From: an uncultured Spartobacteria bacterium
GTDB taxonomy: Bacteria > Verrucomicrobiota > Verrucomicrobiia > Chthoniobacterales > Terrimicrobiaceae
Reading direction: 5' to 3'
NCBI GenBank assembly: GCA_937919825.1
Contig: CALFPA010000087.1
Location: forward strand, 1 to 33,157
Length of the DNA: 33,157 bases
This document shows positions 31,117-33,157 of the stretch, in pieces (within the stretch, counting starts at the first letter, position 1; every line of letters begins with the position of its first letter). Both the position numbers and the translations under genes were made by a program. The notes below the pieces were generated by a model. That model ran no database searches, had not been told where the DNA came from, and saw nothing but the letters and a program-made list of their open reading frames with translations.

Positions 31117-33157
31117 CTAAAACTTGGGATCAAACACAAACCTGTTCACAAACTCATTCCGGGATTGCGGAGCGTCTTGTTGAGTGCGAATCGCCGCCCG
31201 AAGCGCGCGAATTGCATCGGCGTGGTCCATGTCACCGGCCTTCGGATCGGCGTGGATTTTCTTGGCTTCAGCCAGTGCGTTCTTGAGCGCAGTGGTGCCG
31301 CCTGTTGCTGAGCCGGCGGCTTCATCGCCGAGCTTGATCAATGCACTCAATCCGGGTTTCCACGGGAAGGCATTTTTCAGCGTTTCCGAAGTGATTTTTG
31401 GCGATTCGTTTTTGGGGCGGGACATGACAGGGAGGATGGGTTCCGAGGTGACGCAAAAGCGGTTCTCATCAAGCAGCAGAAAGATCGCGTGCGTGGCACC
31501 GGGCGGCATCTCTGCTTCCACCCGCCCGTCGGAAATTCGCGCCGGTTTTTCAAACCATTCCTCGCGATGCCCTCGCGTGGTGTCGAATGGCGCTGGATTC
31601 AACGTGTAAAGGAGCTTCGCTTCGCGGATGGCTGATTTTCCCTCACCCGATTCCAATGTCGCCCACACGAAGTCTTCCTTGGATCCAGTCTCCAGGACTG
31701 CGGGCACGGCTTTGCGCTCCGAGGCGGAATACACCATCGACTCTCTGTTTTTGTAGGGGAGCGGCGCACCGGATTTTTCCACGAAGGCATTTAACTCGGA
31801 GAGCATGGCATCGCGCCGCGCTGGCTCCTGGGCAGCGAGATCGGTTTTTTCGCCGATGTCATTAGGTGAACCATCCTCATTGTAGAGCCGGAAGAGCTCG
31901 ACCTTGGGTTCACTATTCGCTCCCCCCTTCACACCGAAATTTCGGACCAATTTCCAATCCCCCTTCCGGATCGCCATCGACATGTGGGCGGGAAATGGAA
32001 AAAACCAATACAGCGACTCGCGAGGGGTGGAATCCGCCAGGAGCACGGGACCATCCCCTCCGTGAAACTGAGGCAGGAGACTCCTTCCATCCAGAGCCAG
32101 CGAGGGGTCTGGCTTCATCCCGGCGATCTCCATGAAGGTCGGAAAAAGATCCACGAGAGTGATCGGGGTCTCACAGGTTGTGCCGGCTGGCACATGCGGC
32201 CCGGCGACCAAAAATGGAATTCGGATGCCTCCCTCATAGGTGTTTTGTTTTCCACCAGTGAGAGGGAAGTTGTCGGTGTAGGGCAGGACACCGCCGTTGT
32301 CGGAATCCAGAATGACATAGGTGTTGTCGATCAGCTTGTGCCCGGGATTCCGTGGGTCGTCGGTGGTTTCGAGGAAATCCAAGAGCTTCCCAACCATCCA
32401 ATCGAAAGAATCAACCATGCTCGCGTAGTAGGGATTCGTGTGTCCCCCCTTGCCCTTGTTCAACTCCGCATCCGGATCGGTGGGGAATTCATACCCCATC
32501 TTTTTCAAGTAGAGCTCGAAGCGCTCACGGTCTCGCGTCTGGATCGGACCATGCACAAGAAATGTCGCGAAATTCAGGAAAAATGGCTCGTCCTTGTGTT
32601 TGTCCATGAAGCCAATCGCCATGTCGGTTAACTTGTCGTAGGGACGTCCGTCGGCATCCGCTTGAAAGGGATCGTCCGCTTTGTCGGTGGCGAAGTCCGA
32701 GAGCCGGTCTGGCTTCATTTTTGACCAGATGCCAAAAAAGGCGTTCTTTTTTCCATCCCTCGGATTCCAGAGTTCCTCGTCATTGTAATACTTCTCGAGG
32801 TTTTTGTTGCGCTCGCTGAACCCAAAGTCGAAGCCTTGGTCAGTCGGGAAAGGGTAGCCTTCGGATTTGCCGCCCGAGTGCCACTTGCCGATGTGGGCGG
32901 ATACATATCCCGCCTTTTTCAGCGTATCCGGCAGCGTCGGCTCACGATCGGCCAAACCATACGAATAAAACGGCTGGATAGTGGGATTCTCCACCCGATG
33001 CGGCGCAGGAATCATGCCTCCATCGACATGGTAAACCCCGGTATTCACTGGGTGCTGGCCCCGCAAGAACGCAACCCGCGAGGGGGCGCATGAGGCAGAG
33101 GGAGAGTATGCCTGCGTGAACCGGCGAGACATCTTCGTCAATCGGTCGAGATTGGGC
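31117..33157 (-). CDS. Formylglycine-dependent sulfatase (partial, N-terminus beyond window)
   Basis: The first codons lie beyond the right edge; 679 codons are visible. The sequence enters at PNLDRLTKMSRRFTQAYS and gives the active-site consensus CAPSRVAFLRG; its cysteine (codon 33088-33090) becomes formylglycine in this family (CxPSR). Next come AHIGKWHSGGK (active-site Lys and His), VHGPIQTRDRERFELYL, a metal-site DSDNGG and a DUF4976-like C-terminal part (IRKGDWKLVRN). An unusual ~170-residue tail (about residues 500-674) with a coiled end (ALKNALAEAKKIHADPK) has no match I know. It likely removes sulfate esters from polysaccharides. The signal peptide and the DDxG metal site lie outside the window. 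Confidence 0.92.
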   Translation of the reverse strand, partial: PNLDRLTKMSRRFTQAYSPSASCAPSRVAFLRGQHPVNTGVYHVDGGMIPAPHRVENPTIQPFYSYGLADREPTLPDTLKKAGYVSAHIGKWHSGGKSEGYPFPTDQGFDFGFSERNKNLEKYYNDEELWNPRDGKKNAFFGIWSKMKPDRLSDFATDKADDPFQADADGRPYDKLTDMAIGFMDKHKDEPFFLNFATFLVHGPIQTRDRERFELYLKKMGYEFPTDPDAELNKGKGGHTNPYYASMVDSFDWMVGKLLDFLETTDDPRNPGHKLIDNTYVILDSDNGGVLPYTDNFPLTGGKQNTYEGGIRIPFLVAGPHVPAGTTCETPITLVDLFPTFMEIAGMKPDPSLALDGRSLLPQFHGGDGPVLLADSTPRESLYWFFPFPAHMSMAIRKGDWKLVRNFGVKGGANSEPKVELFRLYNEDGSPNDIGEKTDLAAQEPARRDAMLSELNAFVEKSGAPLPYKNRESMVYSASERKAVPAVLETGSKEDFVWATLESGEGKSAIREAKLLYTLNPAPFDTTRGHREEWFEKPARISDGRVEAEMPPGATHAIFLLLDENRFCVTSEPILPVMSRPKNESPKITSETLKNAFPWKPGLSALIKLGDEAAGSATGGTTALKNALAEAKKIHADPKAGDMDHADAIRALRAAIRTQQDAPQSRNEFVNRFVFDPKF

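Noticed and set aside
27114-33157. A defence or retron-type system beside the integrase
   Set aside because: No nuclease, helicase, reverse transcriptase, toxin or methylase motif was found; the genes are integrase, HTH, GH2, DUF1080 and sulfatase.

Overview
This is a gene-dense, GC-rich bacterial chromosome segment with almost no intergenic space. Few starts show a clear Shine-Dalgarno sequence, and GTG starts occur. No taxonomic marker is present. The mix suggests the Planctomycetota-Verrucomicrobiota group, most likely Verrucomicrobiota (inference): a Tat-exported Gfo/Idh/MocA oxidoreductase, a formylglycine sulfatase beside a DUF1080 protein, a DUF4982-type GH2 enzyme, a lipoprotein GH1 glucosidase, a CPXCG protein and two membrane proteins of the TIGR03663 type. 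A tRNA-Pro is followed by a tyrosine recombinase with altered active-site boxes.

Layout. 1-1566: a Gfo/Idh/MocA oxidoreductase (cut by the left edge) and a DoxX-like membrane protein, divergent from a PAS-AraC regulator. 1573-7133 (minus): carB, a TIGR03663-like membrane glycosyltransferase and apbE. 7260-9022: an unknown protein, 6-phosphogluconolactonase and a zinc-ribbon coiled-coil protein. 9109-11098 (plus): a cobA-hemD fusion and a single-domain PAS protein. 11061-12992 (minus): pdxJ then bioF, with bioF starting at the base after the pdxJ stop. 13087-16256 (plus): a second TIGR03663-like protein and a polytopic membrane protein. 16257-18180 (minus): a secreted protein with an SH3/LSm-like start, and two coiled-coil proteins with C-terminal membrane anchors. 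18206-20437 (plus): GH1 lipoprotein and purC. 20452-22319 (minus): a spermidine-synthase-like protein and nagZ. 22345-26124 (plus): nadD, rsfS, a CPXCG protein, an ABC permease, an SH3-like lipoprotein, an ABC ATPase and a PPK2 kinase. 26128-27021 (minus): a sugar nucleotidyltransferase, followed by tRNA-Pro(CGG).

27114-33157 is accessory and rearranged. It holds an integrase-like gene preceded by tandem 10-bp repeats, an HTH gene that has lost its 5' end, a GH2 beta-galactosidase that has lost its N-terminus and extreme C-terminus, a DUF1080 gene that has lost its 3' part, and a sulfatase open at the right edge. The GH2 fragment lies between two other broken genes with no spacer, so both junctions look like breakpoints, either real rearrangement or an assembly join.

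The core genes serve pyrimidine and purine synthesis (carB, purC), PLP and biotin (pdxJ, bioF), siroheme/tetrapyrroles (cobA-hemD), NAD and ribosome silencing (nadD, rsfS), the pentose phosphate pathway (pgl) and wall recycling (nagZ). The right-hand genes point to use of sulfated polysaccharides. No stretch longer than 300 bases lacks a gene or gene remnant. I saw no rRNA, CRISPR array, insertion sequence or known defence system.
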